Part shown: positions 43,880-52,282 of the stretch, in pieces
Layout: every line of letters begins with the position of its first letter
Position numbering within the stretch: the stretch's first letter is position 1
DNA from: Gemmatimonadota bacterium
Lineage (GTDB): Bacteria > Latescibacterota > UBA2968 > GCA-2709665
NCBI GenBank assembly: GCA_028874335.1
Contig: JAPPJY010000088.1
Coordinates: 260,255 to 324,254 of the forward strand
Length of the DNA: 64,000 nt
Direction: 5' to 3'
Translations under genes and position numbers: made by a program
Notes under the pieces: generated by a model
Told to the model about the DNA's origin: nothing
Seen by the model: only the letters and a program-made list of their open reading frames with translations
Databases searched by the model: none

Positions 43880-43908
43880 TTGCAGAGATCACGGATAATG
43901 GCTATCTT
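43880..43908 (+). promoter_or_regulatory. Candidate sigma-70 promoter for hicBA
   Basis: TTGCAG at 43880-43885 and TATCTT at 43903-43908 are separated by 17 bases. This lies 33 bases before the hicB ATG. The match to consensus is moderate. Confidence 0.3.
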
Positions 43909-43941
43909 TGCTGTGTTGAATGGCATCTTCGGGAATAGGGG

Positions 43942-44184
43942 ATGATTACATCGGACAGCGATATGAACAGCTTTAAGTTCAGGGTACTCGTTGAGCAGGA
44001 TGAAGACGGTGTATTCGTGGCAGAGGTTCCCGCATTGCCAGGGTGCATTACGCAGGGGTCTACTCGAAAGGAAGTCCTGGCCAATGTGCAGGAGGCAATG
44101 GAGCTTTATATCGAGAGCCTGGAAGCCCATGGGGACCCGATTCCTCCCGCGATTGTGGAAGAAATGGTCGAGATTAAGATTTGA
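43942..44184 (+). CDS. hicB: HicB-type antitoxin
   Basis: This 80-residue protein is a HicB antitoxin: FRVLVEQDEDGVFVAEVPAL then PGCITQGSTRKEVLANVQEA, MELYIESLEAHGDPIPP, a partial RNase H-like fold that binds and blocks HicA. A second in-frame ATG at 43963 begins closer to the domain; either may be used. Its TGA overlaps the TTG start of hicA, giving tight coupling, with the antitoxin first in this locus. The antitoxin is intact although the toxin gene downstream has a stop codon. The protein lacks a C-terminal DNA-binding domain. Confidence 0.85.
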   Translation: MITSDSDMNSFKFRVLVEQDEDGVFVAEVPALPGCITQGSTRKEVLANVQEAMELYIESLEAHGDPIPPAIVEEMVEIKI

Positions 44185-44405
44185 ACCCGCTCCCGGTTGT
44201 CTCCGGTCGCGATGTTGTCAGAGCATTGGGTAAGATAGGCTATGAGTACGATCGTCAACGCAGTAGCCACATTGTGTTACGACTGAATCGAGAACCTTAT
44301 CGCCGAATCGTAGTCCCCGATCATAGGTAGGTCGCCAAAGGTACTCTCCGAAAGATCATTCGCGAGGCGGGATTGACCGTGGATGAATTTCTCGAACTAT
44401 TGTAA
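44181..44405 (+). pseudogene. hicA: HicA-type toxin gene with in-frame TAG
   Basis: The frame from TTG 44181 reads NPLPVVSGRDVVRALGKIGY, then SSHIVLRLNREPYRRIVVPD and HR, meets TAG at 44328-44330 (codon 50), and continues as VAKGTLRKIIREAGLTVDEF to a TAA at 44403. This is a full-length HicA: a double-stranded-RNA-binding-like mRNA interferase with the catalytic histidine in SSHIVL. A single base change (GAG to TAG would be the simplest) explains the stop. The truncated product would keep the histidine but lose the last helices, so the toxin is probably inactive. Confidence 0.8.
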
Positions 44406-44465
44406 TTGAAGACTTATCGCCGTCTTTGGCCTTACTCAAAAGGCCATCGGACGTAGATCCACGCG

Positions 44466-44496
44466 ACGGGGTGATGACCGCCCCGTTCTTTCTTTA
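44466..44496 (+). terminator. Possible rho-independent terminator
   Basis: ACGGGG at 44466-44471 pairs with CCCCGT at 44481-44486 across a 9-base loop; TCTTTCTTT follows. It lies 60 bases after the hicA frame. The gap from 44406 to 44742 also carries degenerate CTTCGACAGG-type repeat boxes near 44550-44630. Confidence 0.4.
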
Positions 44497-44742
44497 TTGA
44501 AGTTCCAAATGCGTATATCTCCAAAAGTCTCAATTTTCGGTGGATCGCGGAACTTGCCCGGAGCTTGTAGAAGGGAACCCTGACCTGACGGGAATCACTC
44601 GGCAACTTTCGACAGGATCAGCGACCGCGATCTCAGGGCCAATGCTTCGGTTCGAAACTGGTAAAACTCGCGAAAAGCGGTATTTACAGACAATCCCCTG
44701 GGTAAAATCGCCTTGAACCCTGGACCTCGTTATGCGATTATG

Positions 44743-44751
44743 TGGTACAAT
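44743..44751 (+). promoter_or_regulatory. Extended -10 promoter for the second toxin-antitoxin pair
   Basis: TGGTACAAT matches the extended -10 pattern TGnTAtAAT at eight of nine positions, counting the free base. It lies 23 bases before the antitoxin ATG; no good -35 is seen at the usual distance. Confidence 0.35.
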
Positions 44752-44774
44752 CGACAACGCACGGAGGAACTGAA

Positions 44775-44969
44775 ATGAAGCTGTTTCTGGATCTCACAGA
44801 TTCGCAGAACGAAAAGTTGGATTCAACCGCCAAACGACTTGGAATACGTCCGGAGGAGCTTGCCAAAGCTGCGTTGGACGATCTGCTTGATAAGCTTCAA
44901 GAGGACTTTGACGCCGCAGCGCAACGTGTCTTAAGCAAGAATGAGGAACTCTATAGAAGGCTGAGTTAA
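44775..44969 (+). CDS. Antitoxin of a Doc-type pair
   Basis: This 64-residue protein is in the antitoxin position before a Doc toxin. It is helical: FLDLTDSQNEKLDSTAKRLG, RPEELAKAALDDLLDKLQED, then AAQRVLSKNEELYRRL. The first half resembles a ribbon-helix-helix or short DNA-binding module, and the C-terminal helix ending NEELYRRL is typical of antitoxins that pair with Doc. GGAGG lies 7 bases before ATG 44775. The stop TAA overlaps the ATG of doc by one base. Confidence 0.75.
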   Translation: MKLFLDLTDSQNEKLDSTAKRLGIRPEELAKAALDDLLDKLQEDFDAAAQRVLSKNEELYRRLS

Positions 44970-45355
44970 TGAGGTATCTCTCTCTGGCAGAGGTGATCGA
45001 ACTTCACAGACGCGTTATTGATCAAAGTGGCGGTGCACCGGGGTTGCGCGATACAGGCAGATTAGAGTCGGCCGTTGCGCAACCCCGTATTTCTTTTGGG
45101 GGGCGGGATCTATATCCTTCGCTTATCGAGAAAGCCGGCGCGATATGCTTTTCCCTTGTGCAAAACCATCCGTTTGTCGACGGGAACAAGAGATTGGGCC
45201 ATGCGGCAATGGAAGTATTCCTGATTCTGAATGGGCATGAAATAGGGGCCGACGTGGATGAACAAGAGACTGTTATTATAGGAGTTGCTTCCGGACAGGT
45301 TTCAAGAGAAAGTTTGGTCGAATGGTTGACCGAGCATGTATTCGAGACGGATTGA
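44969..45355 (+). CDS. doc: Doc/Fic-family toxin
   Basis: This 128-residue protein is a Doc-type toxin. The Fic core QNHPFVDGNKRLGHAAMEV near residue 69 matches HxFxDGNKR as in Doc kinases, which phosphorylate elongation factor Tu. The N-terminal MRYLSLAEVIELHRRVIDQS and GLRDTGRLESAVAQP are equally typical of the family. It starts inside the antitoxin stop (TAATG), so the two are translationally coupled. Unlike the neighbouring hicA, the gene is intact and of normal length. Confidence 0.9.
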   Translation: MRYLSLAEVIELHRRVIDQSGGAPGLRDTGRLESAVAQPRISFGGRDLYPSLIEKAGAICFSLVQNHPFVDGNKRLGHAAMEVFLILNGHEIGADVDEQETVIIGVASGQVSRESLVEWLTEHVFETD

Positions 45356-45371
45356 CGACAGCAAAGTCTTA

Positions 45372-45386
45372 CGTACGAAACGTACG
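45372..45386. repeat. Tandem CGTACG palindromes
   Basis: CGTACG, AAA, CGTACG form a short symmetric site 17 bases after doc and about 130 bases before the next gene. It could be an operator, but nothing more can be shown. Confidence 0.25.
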
Positions 45387-45515
45387 CTGACGTTCAGGGA
45401 TTCTTCTACCGGTCCCCCGTGTCAGCGCGATAGAACCTGATAATCCTCGCCATTATCGATTGACTTGATGGAATTCGGGGCGAGTTTCGTCGTTCGTGTT
45501 TCTTTGGAGGAATCA

Positions 45516-46010
45516 ATGGAAGCGATCCAACTTTTCGATATGCTGCCGGTCAGCCAATGTGTAGCAAAATGCGACAGTGAGCATCTTGTTCTATCGGGGT
45601 ACGGCTACGTCCGGACCCGCGGGGTATACGAGGTACCGCTGACGATCGAAGCGGAGGCGAAGACGGATTCGACAAACCTGCGTCTCCATTTCGCGAAAGG
45701 GCACGTTATATTGAACTGGGAAGCCGTACCGGACCAGTTGGCCTGTTACGAACCGGTATACGGCCATGCGTTCCACGTAAGGGAACAGGGACGGATTCCT
45801 CGTGATACCTGGGTGAAAGTGTCGTGGGTGATCGAACGGGATTTCATGCAGGTGTTGGTCGACGATGAACTCAGGTTTACAAACGAGGGAGACAGCGGAG
45901 ATGAGTTTCACCGGATCGATTATCGGGGTCTGTTGGGTCCCGTTTGCATTGGACCGGGATGGGGTTCGACGGTGACGGTCCGGTCTCTGGCCGTCGAGGA
46001 GTTGGATTGA
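45516..46010 (+). CDS. Jelly-roll-type protein of unknown function
   Basis: This 164-residue protein appears all-beta: SEHLVLSGYGYVRTRGVYEV, PLTIEAEAKTDSTNLRLHFA, DTWVKVSWVIERDFMQVLVD, TVTVRSLAVEEL. The strand order and the central motif VSWVIERDFMQVLVDDELRF (a hydrophobic strand, then a DxE turn) resemble concanavalin A-like/LamG domains that bind carbohydrate. It has no signal peptide. ATG 45516 follows GGAGG by 5 bases; the ATG at 45465 has no such site. I cannot assign a function. Confidence 0.6.
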   Translation: MEAIQLFDMLPVSQCVAKCDSEHLVLSGYGYVRTRGVYEVPLTIEAEAKTDSTNLRLHFAKGHVILNWEAVPDQLACYEPVYGHAFHVREQGRIPRDTWVKVSWVIERDFMQVLVDDELRFTNEGDSGDEFHRIDYRGLLGPVCIGPGWGSTVTVRSLAVEELD

Positions 46011-46106
46011 TCCCGGCGATGCGGCCACCGAATTCACGGCGATCTATCGCCGGGGCAGAACGCTGGAGAATCCGGCAGGTACGAAGTCCCAGCGTTGTCT
46101 TTCAGG

Positions 46107-48488
46107 ATGAGAAGCCGAATGTTGAAATCGCACCTCATCGTTTCCTGGCGAAACCTGAAAAGACACAAGGTCGCATCAACCATAAACATCTCGAGCCTGG
46201 CCATTGGTATCGCTGCCGTACTATTAATTGCAGTCTACGTACAGAATGAACTCAGCTATGACAGGTTTCACAAGAATGTCGAGAGGATATTCCGTCTGTC
46301 AGTGCGTCAGAAATTCGATAACGGTGAACGCATCTGGCATCAGTCTGCGTGGTTCATGGGACCGCGTCTGACTGAAGAATATCCCTTTGTCCATGACTAC
46401 GTCCGGTTTTTCCGCTTTAACAGAGTGGTCGAGTTCCAGGACCGCAATATCCGCGCGTCGGGTTACAGTGTCGATGCCAGCGTATTTGATATATTCACCT
46501 TTCCACTGGTAAAGGGAGATGCACGGACTGCGCTCGCAAGGCCCTTTTCGATTGTAATTTCAGAATCCCTGGCGAGAAAGCTGTTTGGGAATCAAGATCC
46601 CCTGGAAAGGGTCATCAAAGCGGGGGAATTCAAGGGCAAATCGTATTTCTTGACGGTAACCGGTGTCCTGAAGGACGTTCCCCGGAATTCGCATATTTCA
46701 TTTGACTATCTGTTCTCAATAAACAGTGTAACCAGCCATCTCCCGACCTATTTCAATTCCAAAGGCTGGATGTCCGTATACACGTACGTGCTGCTTGATG
46801 ACGGCTATCCTTCCAGGGGCTTCGTTGCGCAGGAACGAGAGTTCATCCGGGAATTCTACGGAAATCGAGACGCCGAACGCTTTCAACTCTCTCTGCAGCC
46901 ACTAACGGATATCCATCTTGATCCAACTGTAAATCAACAGTTCTCGGCAAATGTGAGTCTCAGCCGATCCGTCTATATCTACGTCCCTGTAGTCCTGGCG
47001 ATTTTCATTTTGGTCGGTGTCTGTACCAACGTTGTGAACTTAAACACGGCCCGATCTCTGGACCGCTCGAGGGAAATCGGAGCCAGAAGGGTTTTTGGGG
47101 CAAGGCGATCCGAACCGGTTTTTCAGATGGCGGCAGATTCTCTCTTGATCGTCACAATGGCGTTGCTGGCTTCTGTCGCGATCACTTATTCGTGTCTGCC
47201 CTATCTGAATCGCCTCACGCTCACGGGGCAATCATACGAGTTTGAACACGTTACCAGCGTATTAACAACACTTTGCGTGCCTGTCTTCCTGGTTTGTATC
47301 GGCGCCGGGAGTTTGCCCGTCCTCTGGCTGGTCAGGGGACAGCCCGCAAATATCGCGGAAGGCAAATTGGCATTCAGAACGGCAGCGTGGTTGCGGAATG
47401 TGCTGTTTCTGTTTCAGGTAGGGATTTCCACACTTCTGCTGATTGTTGCTTCAATCGTATACTTGCAGTTGGACCATATCGACAAAAGGAACCTGGGTCT
47501 GACGCCAGACCACGTCTTCTATTTTTCCACGCCGGGCCTTTCGACGCATCAACGCCTGTCGATAGAGCGGGAGTTGAGGCGATCACCATTGATTCTCAAC
47601 ATCGCGTCGGGCGGCATCCCGGGAGGAGTTCTTCAAAGCTACACGGCACGAGGTCGTTCCGTTTCTGGCAATGTATCCATCCGGAGTCTCGCGGCGAGTC
47701 GTCACTACCTGGAGACCCTGGGCATCGAACTCAAGCAGGGGCGGGATTTTTTCGCCGAAGATGAATATCAACGCACCTGTCTACTCAATGAAACAGCCGT
47801 GCGACTGCTGGGACTGGAGTCGCCGATCGGGGAGGAAATCACCTGGTGGAGAAAACGTCGAACGGTTGTGGGTGTGGTCAGGGATTTCAATTTTGTGGCA
47901 CCGCACAAGCCGGTCGAGCCGCTGGGAATTTTCCTTGTACAAAGCGGGTCTGGCATATTGGCGAGAATCCAACCGGAACGCACTGAAGATGCGGTAGACT
48001 GGATCCATCAGGGATGGTCACGAATCGCGCCCCGGACCGCATTCCCGTCGAATAGCGGGTTCTTGACCGAGCGGTTTGAGCGATGGTATGCAAGAGAACG
48101 TGGCTCAAACAGGATAGTCGGCATCTGCACAGGCATCACGCTGTTGTTGGCCGGCATGGGTCTGGCGGGCTTCGTCAAGTTGACGGTTGAACAGGACACA
48201 AAGCAAATAGGAGTACGAAGAGTCCTGGGGGCATCGAAATGGCGGGTCGTGGCGATGTACTCAGGGAAGTTTATATTTGCAGGACTCCTGGCCAGCGTCC
48301 TGGCGTGGCCTGTCGCATACTATGTCATGTCCCGATGGCTGCAGGATTTCTCCTATCGAGTTCAGCTGAGTGCGGATGTGTTTGTTTATTCGACGTTGCT
48401 TTCTCTATCGATCGTTATGTTTATTGTCGCCGGACAAACCCTTCGGGCGGCCAGGCTGAATCCCGTAAACGCCATTCGTGAAGAGTAA
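46107..48488 (+). CDS. FtsX-like (MacB-type) ABC permease
   Basis: This large inner-membrane protein of about 793 residues comprises two FtsX modules. TM1 is near residues 25-45 (INISSLAIGIAAVLLIAVYV), followed by a periplasmic MacB_PCD-like region (YDRFHKNVERIFRLSV, FTFPLVKGDARTAL, RPFSIVISESLARKLFG), three TMs, then TM5 and a second periplasmic loop and three final TMs (IVGICTGITLLLAGMGLAGF, KFIFAGLLASVLAWPVAYYV). The KQIGVRRVLGAS segment before the last pair is the FtsX coupling helix. Such permeases work with an ATPase; none is adjacent. ATG 46107 or 46119 may be the start. Confidence 0.8.
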   Translation: MRSRMLKSHLIVSWRNLKRHKVASTINISSLAIGIAAVLLIAVYVQNELSYDRFHKNVERIFRLSVRQKFDNGERIWHQSAWFMGPRLTEEYPFVHDYVRFFRFNRVVEFQDRNIRASGYSVDASVFDIFTFPLVKGDARTALARPFSIVISESLARKLFGNQDPLERVIKAGEFKGKSYFLTVTGVLKDVPRNSHISFDYLFSINSVTSHLPTYFNSKGWMSVYTYVLLDDGYPSRGFVAQEREFIREFYGNRDAERFQLSLQPLTDIHLDPTVNQQFSANVSLSRSVYIYVPVVLAIFILVGVCTNVVNLNTARSLDRSREIGARRVFGARRSEPVFQMAADSLLIVTMALLASVAITYSCLPYLNRLTLTGQSYEFEHVTSVLTTLCVPVFLVCIGAGSLPVLWLVRGQPANIAEGKLAFRTAAWLRNVLFLFQVGISTLLLIVASIVYLQLDHIDKRNLGLTPDHVFYFSTPGLSTHQRLSIERELRRSPLILNIASGGIPGGVLQSYTARGRSVSGNVSIRSLAASRHYLETLGIELKQGRDFFAEDEYQRTCLLNETAVRLLGLESPIGEEITWWRKRRTVVGVVRDFNFVAPHKPVEPLGIFLVQSGSGILARIQPERTEDAVDWIHQGWSRIAPRTAFPSNSGFLTERFERWYARERGSNRIVGICTGITLLLAGMGLAGFVKLTVEQDTKQIGVRRVLGASKWRVVAMYSGKFIFAGLLASVLAWPVAYYVMSRWLQDFSYRVQLSADVFVYSTLLSLSIVMFIVAGQTLRAARLNPVNAIREE

Positions 48489-48548
48489 TGGAGACTGGTG
48501 TCCAGAAACCTTTGGATTTTCAGAGATAAGGCTCAAAAAGCGGCTTCA

Positions 48549-49084
48549 ATTGGCGATTTTGTACGTGTCCGACCCGGATAACGAAAACCGGGTGGTCATC
48601 AGTCGGTGTTTGTTGCAACGCATGTCTTTCTGAGAGGAGCCGAAAAATCTCTCGCCGCTTCCGTTCCGCGCTGCAGGCGGACGTGCTGCCTCCCAGGTAT
48701 CGACACGTAAAAATCCCACGTGGATGATCCGATGCTGCAGTAGATCCTTCGTCGGCCTGGGGGCCCCTTCGACATTTCGACAAGCTCAATGCAAGCACGC
48801 TCAGGGCAAGTCCTCTGGATGACAGTCTTCGCGAAGGCAGGACCGACGCGTTGCGGCAATGGCTGCGGACGACTATCACCACCGTCTATTTCGTGTAAAT
48901 TCGCGCCATTCGTAGTTATGCTTTTGTCTTTCAGCCTTTTTTCTGGTTTCTTGTCTATTCGCCGTTTCGTTTTCTGGTGTCATTCGCGTTTATTCGTGTA
49001 ATTCGTAGTTTCGCCTTTTCGTTTTTCGCCGTTTCGTATTCTCGTCTTTTCGCAGTTAATCAAACCCGTTTTTGGGCAGGTGTG
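48549..49084 (+). repeat. Long composite intergenic repeat, copy X
   Basis: These 536 bp match 51581-52142 module by module: the opening AATTGGCGATTTTGTACG, TCTTTCTGAGAGGAGCCG, GGCGGACGTGCTGCCTC, the exact GATGCTGCAGTAGATCC and the CTTCGTCGGCCTG that follows it, CTCTGGATGACAG, and the final CAAACCCGTTTTTGG. Identity looks like about 80 percent by eye. Its last 190 bases (48890-49065) are unusually T-rich with recurrent TTCG. The gap has no gene. Confidence 0.65.
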
Positions 49085-49738
49085 ATGTCGTTCAGGATTG
49101 CAAACGATCCGGAGGCCGATTATCGAGCGTTTGTCAGGGCGGCCTACGACCGATGCGCGATGGACTATGCGAACCAGCGAAGTCCCGCGGCCGGTGCGGA
49201 ACTCAACCTTATCGAAGAACGCCTGGCGCCGGGCTCAAGAGTCCTTGACGTCGGCTGTGGGGCCGGTATCCCGGTGGTGAAGCAACTTTCTAATAAATTT
49301 GAAGTTACCGGGGTCGACATCTCATCGAGCATGATCGGTATGGCGAGGGAAAACGTCCCTTCAGCCACGTTCATCCGCGCCGATATAACGGAGACCGGAT
49401 TCCTCGAGGCCTGCTTCGATGCAATTGTCAGCTACTACGCGATATTCCATATTCCGAGACAGGAGCATCGGGACCTTTTTCGGCGGTTCGCGCGGTGGCT
49501 CAGGCCGGGCGGACTCCTTCTGTTTACGGTCGCACCAAATGATGACGGGCCCGGATACACTGAAGACGACTTCTTCGGCGAGACCATGTATTGGAGCAAC
49601 TTTGGGCCCGAGACGTACAGGAAGATTCTCGCTGAAACCGGGTTTGAGGTTGAACAGGAGGGGATCGTGGGAGGCGGGCGTGCGGACGTTGAGGGGCAGA
49701 CAGAGGTGCATCCATTTTTCTTTGCCGATAGAAACTGA
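49085..49738 (+). CDS. Class I SAM-dependent methyltransferase
   Basis: This 217-residue protein has motif I RVLDVGCGAGIPVVKQL near residue 55, acidic loop VTGVDISSSMIGMARE, RADITETGF, motif IV FDAIVSYYAIFHIPRQEHRD near 113 and LRPGGLLLFTVAPNDDGPGY. The wording IPRxxHxxxFRR...LRPGGxLL is typical of a group of small-molecule methyltransferases. ATG 49085 begins directly after the repeat end. The open frame upstream lies in repeat sequence. Its transcription may therefore depend on the repeat. Confidence 0.8.
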   Translation: MSFRIANDPEADYRAFVRAAYDRCAMDYANQRSPAAGAELNLIEERLAPGSRVLDVGCGAGIPVVKQLSNKFEVTGVDISSSMIGMARENVPSATFIRADITETGFLEACFDAIVSYYAIFHIPRQEHRDLFRRFARWLRPGGLLLFTVAPNDDGPGYTEDDFFGETMYWSNFGPETYRKILAETGFEVEQEGIVGGGRADVEGQTEVHPFFFADRN

Positions 49739-49833
49739 ATGTCTCTATCACCTCATTCCTGTGTGGCGTGCGGCCGACGCCTTGCACCGTCTCCCCGTTT
49801 CAATTCAGCGCGAGATGATTGGAGATCCGATCT

Positions 49834-50640
49834 TTGGAATTTGACCGGGACCGTCTGAAGTCGATCTTGAATCAGGACCACTCCTACTACGGCTCAAAGC
49901 CGGCAAAGTACCGCACCGACGGACATATCGCTCCCCGGACCACCGAGGTTGTCGTTTCGCAGTTTCGCCCGGAGATGCGGGTGCTGGACATCGGATGCGG
50001 TAACGGTGCGACGCTTCTGCTGAATGCGGATCGTTTTGGCTCGGCGCTCGGCGTAGACAGCGACCATACTCACATCGAATTGGCTGAAAAAGAACGTGAG
50101 ACGAGGCAAGTCCGGAACGTGGAGTTCAGACTTCTCGATTTCCTTGCGGAAGGTAATGCCCTGGAGCCTGAGTCGTTCGACTTCATCTATTCCGAACGTT
50201 CGCCTATCGGATACGACAGCTTCGGTGTACAGGCGGCTCTTCGCGTCCTGAAACCTGGCGGCCTCATCTTTTGCGAGTTGATCGGCGAACTGCACCATCA
50301 GGAAGTGCGCGAAGTCTTCGGCGATCGTACGCGGCTGTCCCAGACGATCACGGTTCAGGACCAGATGCGCGTCTCTATGGAGAGGAGCGGTGTCGGGATT
50401 CGGTTTGCAGCGGACGTCGTCGAAAAGAGAATCTATCCGGATGTCTACGAATGGCTCCAGTTCCAATGTTCCATCTGGGCATGGGCCGGGGGAACCCTTC
50501 CGAGTTGTGATGACCCTCGTCTGAAGCTGTTCGCTGAACGCAACACGACATCATCCGGTGAGATCGAGACCACACACCATGTTGCCTGGGTTGGGGGAGT
50601 TAAACTTCCCGAGAATCCATATCCGGAACGCGTTTCTTGA
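49834..50640 (+). CDS. Class I SAM-dependent methyltransferase
   Basis: This 268-residue enzyme has motif I RVLDIGCGNGATLLLNAD near residue 48, GVDSDHTHIELAEKERE and motif IV FDFIYSERSPIGYDSFGV near 110, then LRVLKPGGLIFCELIGELHH. It has a longer C-terminal half (VEKRIYPDVYEWLQFQCSIW) than its upstream neighbour. TTG 49834 is preferred, with GGAGA 8 bases before it; TTG 49819 is the alternative. The ComB-like gene follows 11 bases after its stop, so they form a two-gene unit. Confidence 0.75.
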   Translation: MEFDRDRLKSILNQDHSYYGSKPAKYRTDGHIAPRTTEVVVSQFRPEMRVLDIGCGNGATLLLNADRFGSALGVDSDHTHIELAEKERETRQVRNVEFRLLDFLAEGNALEPESFDFIYSERSPIGYDSFGVQAALRVLKPGGLIFCELIGELHHQEVREVFGDRTRLSQTITVQDQMRVSMERSGVGIRFAADVVEKRIYPDVYEWLQFQCSIWAWAGGTLPSCDDPRLKLFAERNTTSSGEIETTHHVAWVGGVKLPENPYPERVS

Positions 50641-50651
50641 GGGGATAATTC

Positions 50652-51332
50652 ATGGCAAGGTTTATAGGCATCGGCGAATGTGAATCTGTTTCGGGCGCCG
50701 CGGTTGTCATCGACGTGATGCGGGCGTATACCGTCGCCGCCTGGGCTTTGCATCTGGGCGCCGCGCGTATGATTCTGGTTGACGACCTTGATGTAGCCCT
50801 GGAGCTCAAGTCGCGATTTCCAGGATCTCTGGCATTGAAGGACGGCGCGCCGGCAGAGGGCTTCGATCTGTACAATTCGCCCGCGGACCTTCAGGAAGCG
50901 GATATTCGCGGCAAGACCATCGTGCAGCGGACAACCGCAGGAACGATCGGCGCCGTTGCCGTCCGCCACTGCAGGCCACTGATCTGCACGGGGTTCGTTT
51001 GCGCATCGGCCGTCGCCCGGAGATTGCGCGACCTGGCGCCCGATGAGTTGACCTACGTGGTGACGGGCGAGGACGGAACGGCTGAAGAGGATCTCGCGTG
51101 CGCGGAATACATCGACGCTCTCGTTCGAAATCCCGATACTGATCATGCCCCGTATATCCAGCGGGCTTCAGAGTCCAAAGCGGCGATCGATATCCTCCAG
51201 GCAGCAGCAGAGGGCTATACGGGCATAAATCCGCGAGACGTCGACATGTGTGTGGATGTCAACCGTTTCGATTTTACGCTTGAAGCTTCAGTGGAAGACG
51301 AGCTTCTCGTGCTGAGGAAACATCAAGTATAG
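50652..51332 (+). CDS. 2-phosphosulfolactate phosphatase-like (ComB family)
   Basis: This 226-residue protein belongs to the ComB family: AAVVIDVMRAYTVAAWALHL near residue 15, ALKDGAPAEGFDLYNSPADL near 61, KTIVQRTTAGTIGAVAVRHC near 88, FVCASAVARRL and YVVTGEDGTAEEDLACAEYI near 135. The archetype hydrolyses 2-phospho-3-sulfolactate in coenzyme M synthesis; bacterial homologues outside that pathway are common and their substrates are mostly unknown. GAGGGG precedes ATG. It is probably co-transcribed with the methyltransferase. Confidence 0.85.
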   Translation: MARFIGIGECESVSGAAVVIDVMRAYTVAAWALHLGAARMILVDDLDVALELKSRFPGSLALKDGAPAEGFDLYNSPADLQEADIRGKTIVQRTTAGTIGAVAVRHCRPLICTGFVCASAVARRLRDLAPDELTYVVTGEDGTAEEDLACAEYIDALVRNPDTDHAPYIQRASESKAAIDILQAAAEGYTGINPRDVDMCVDVNRFDFTLEASVEDELLVLRKHQV

Positions 51333-51344
51333 GTTCCGTTTACA

Positions 51345-51530
51345 CCTGTCCGAAATCGTCGTTTCCGAATCATTCCATATCGGACGCGGTCGTCGTGCGA
51401 CCGAAGGCAATCTGCGCTCTATCACGGCATGATCCACCAATATCCGGAGCGAGGGCATCCTGCCCTCGAACTTCGTGTGACCCATCAATACCAGAATCAA
51501 GGGCATTTTGTTTCCTTTGCATCCCACTGC
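51345..51530 (+). repeat. Palindrome-bearing intergenic repeat, copy 2
   Basis: It contains ACCTGTCCGAAATCGTCG, CACGGCATGATCCACC and the hairpin CGAGGGCATCCTGCCCTCG at 51450-51468. Its second half matches 18899-19035 and its first half matches the inverted block at 42870-42948. Confidence 0.65.
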
Positions 51531-51580
51531 TGTCCAAGAACCGTGGGATTCCTGGAGATGAGGTTCGGAAAGTGGATTCG

Positions 51581-52142
51581 ATTGGCGATTATGTACGGGT
51601 TTGACCCCGATAACGAAAACCAGGTTGCCATGGGTTCACGTTTGTTGCAATACATGCCATTCTGAGCAGAGTCGAAGCATCTCTCACCGCTTCCGTGCCG
51701 CGCTGGGGGCGGACGTGCTGCCTCTCAGGCATCGAAACGTGCAAACCGAACGGGATGATCCCATGCTGCAGTAGATCCTTCGTCGGCCTGCTCTGCATGG
51801 CAGTGTGCTCTTACGTGTAACGGACGTGTTTCGCCGACGTCGTACGCAGGCCTCCTCTGGATGACAGTTTTGGCGAAGGTGTGGGCTAAGCGTTTCACCA
51901 GTGGCTATTGCAAAACATGTCATTCTGAGCGGAGTCGAAGAATCTCCGGTATTCTCGATTGGACGTGTAGCACATGCCCGTTGAAGACGAACCTGTGCGC
52001 GGACGTCTGGCCAGCCTTTCGGCACCCTTCGACAGGCTCAGGGCAAGTCCTCTGCATAACATTCGGGCTAAAGTTTGAAGGATAAATTTCGCGCATTTTC
52101 GCTACTTGCGTAGTGAATCAAACCCGTTTTTGGACAGGTGTG
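51581..52142 (+). repeat. Long composite intergenic repeat, copy Y
   Basis: This is the partner of 48549-49084. In this copy the CATTCTGAGCRGAGTCGAAG box occurs twice (near 51660 and 51921), and the T-rich TTCG stretch is reduced to about 40 bases. It ends with the same CAAACCCGTTTTTGG as copy X. The 950-bp gap between the ComB-like and TolB-like genes contains no gene. Confidence 0.65.
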
Positions 52143-52198
52143 TTTGCATCCGAAATCATAATGGAAATGCCGGCGCCAGAGCCTCGCGTATTAGCCGT

Positions 52199-52217
52199 CG
52201 AGGGCAGGATGCCCTCC
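52199..52217 (-). repeat. Degenerate REP-like palindrome
   Basis: CGAGGGCAGGATGCCCTCC is an inverted copy of the 18962 hairpin with the last G changed. It lies 66 bases before the TolB-like gene. Confidence 0.6.
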
Positions 52218-52282
52218 CTCCCGGACCGCCCGGATTTCTTCAGGGCCGCAATTTGAAGCCGACCGTTTGAGAGAAAACACAA

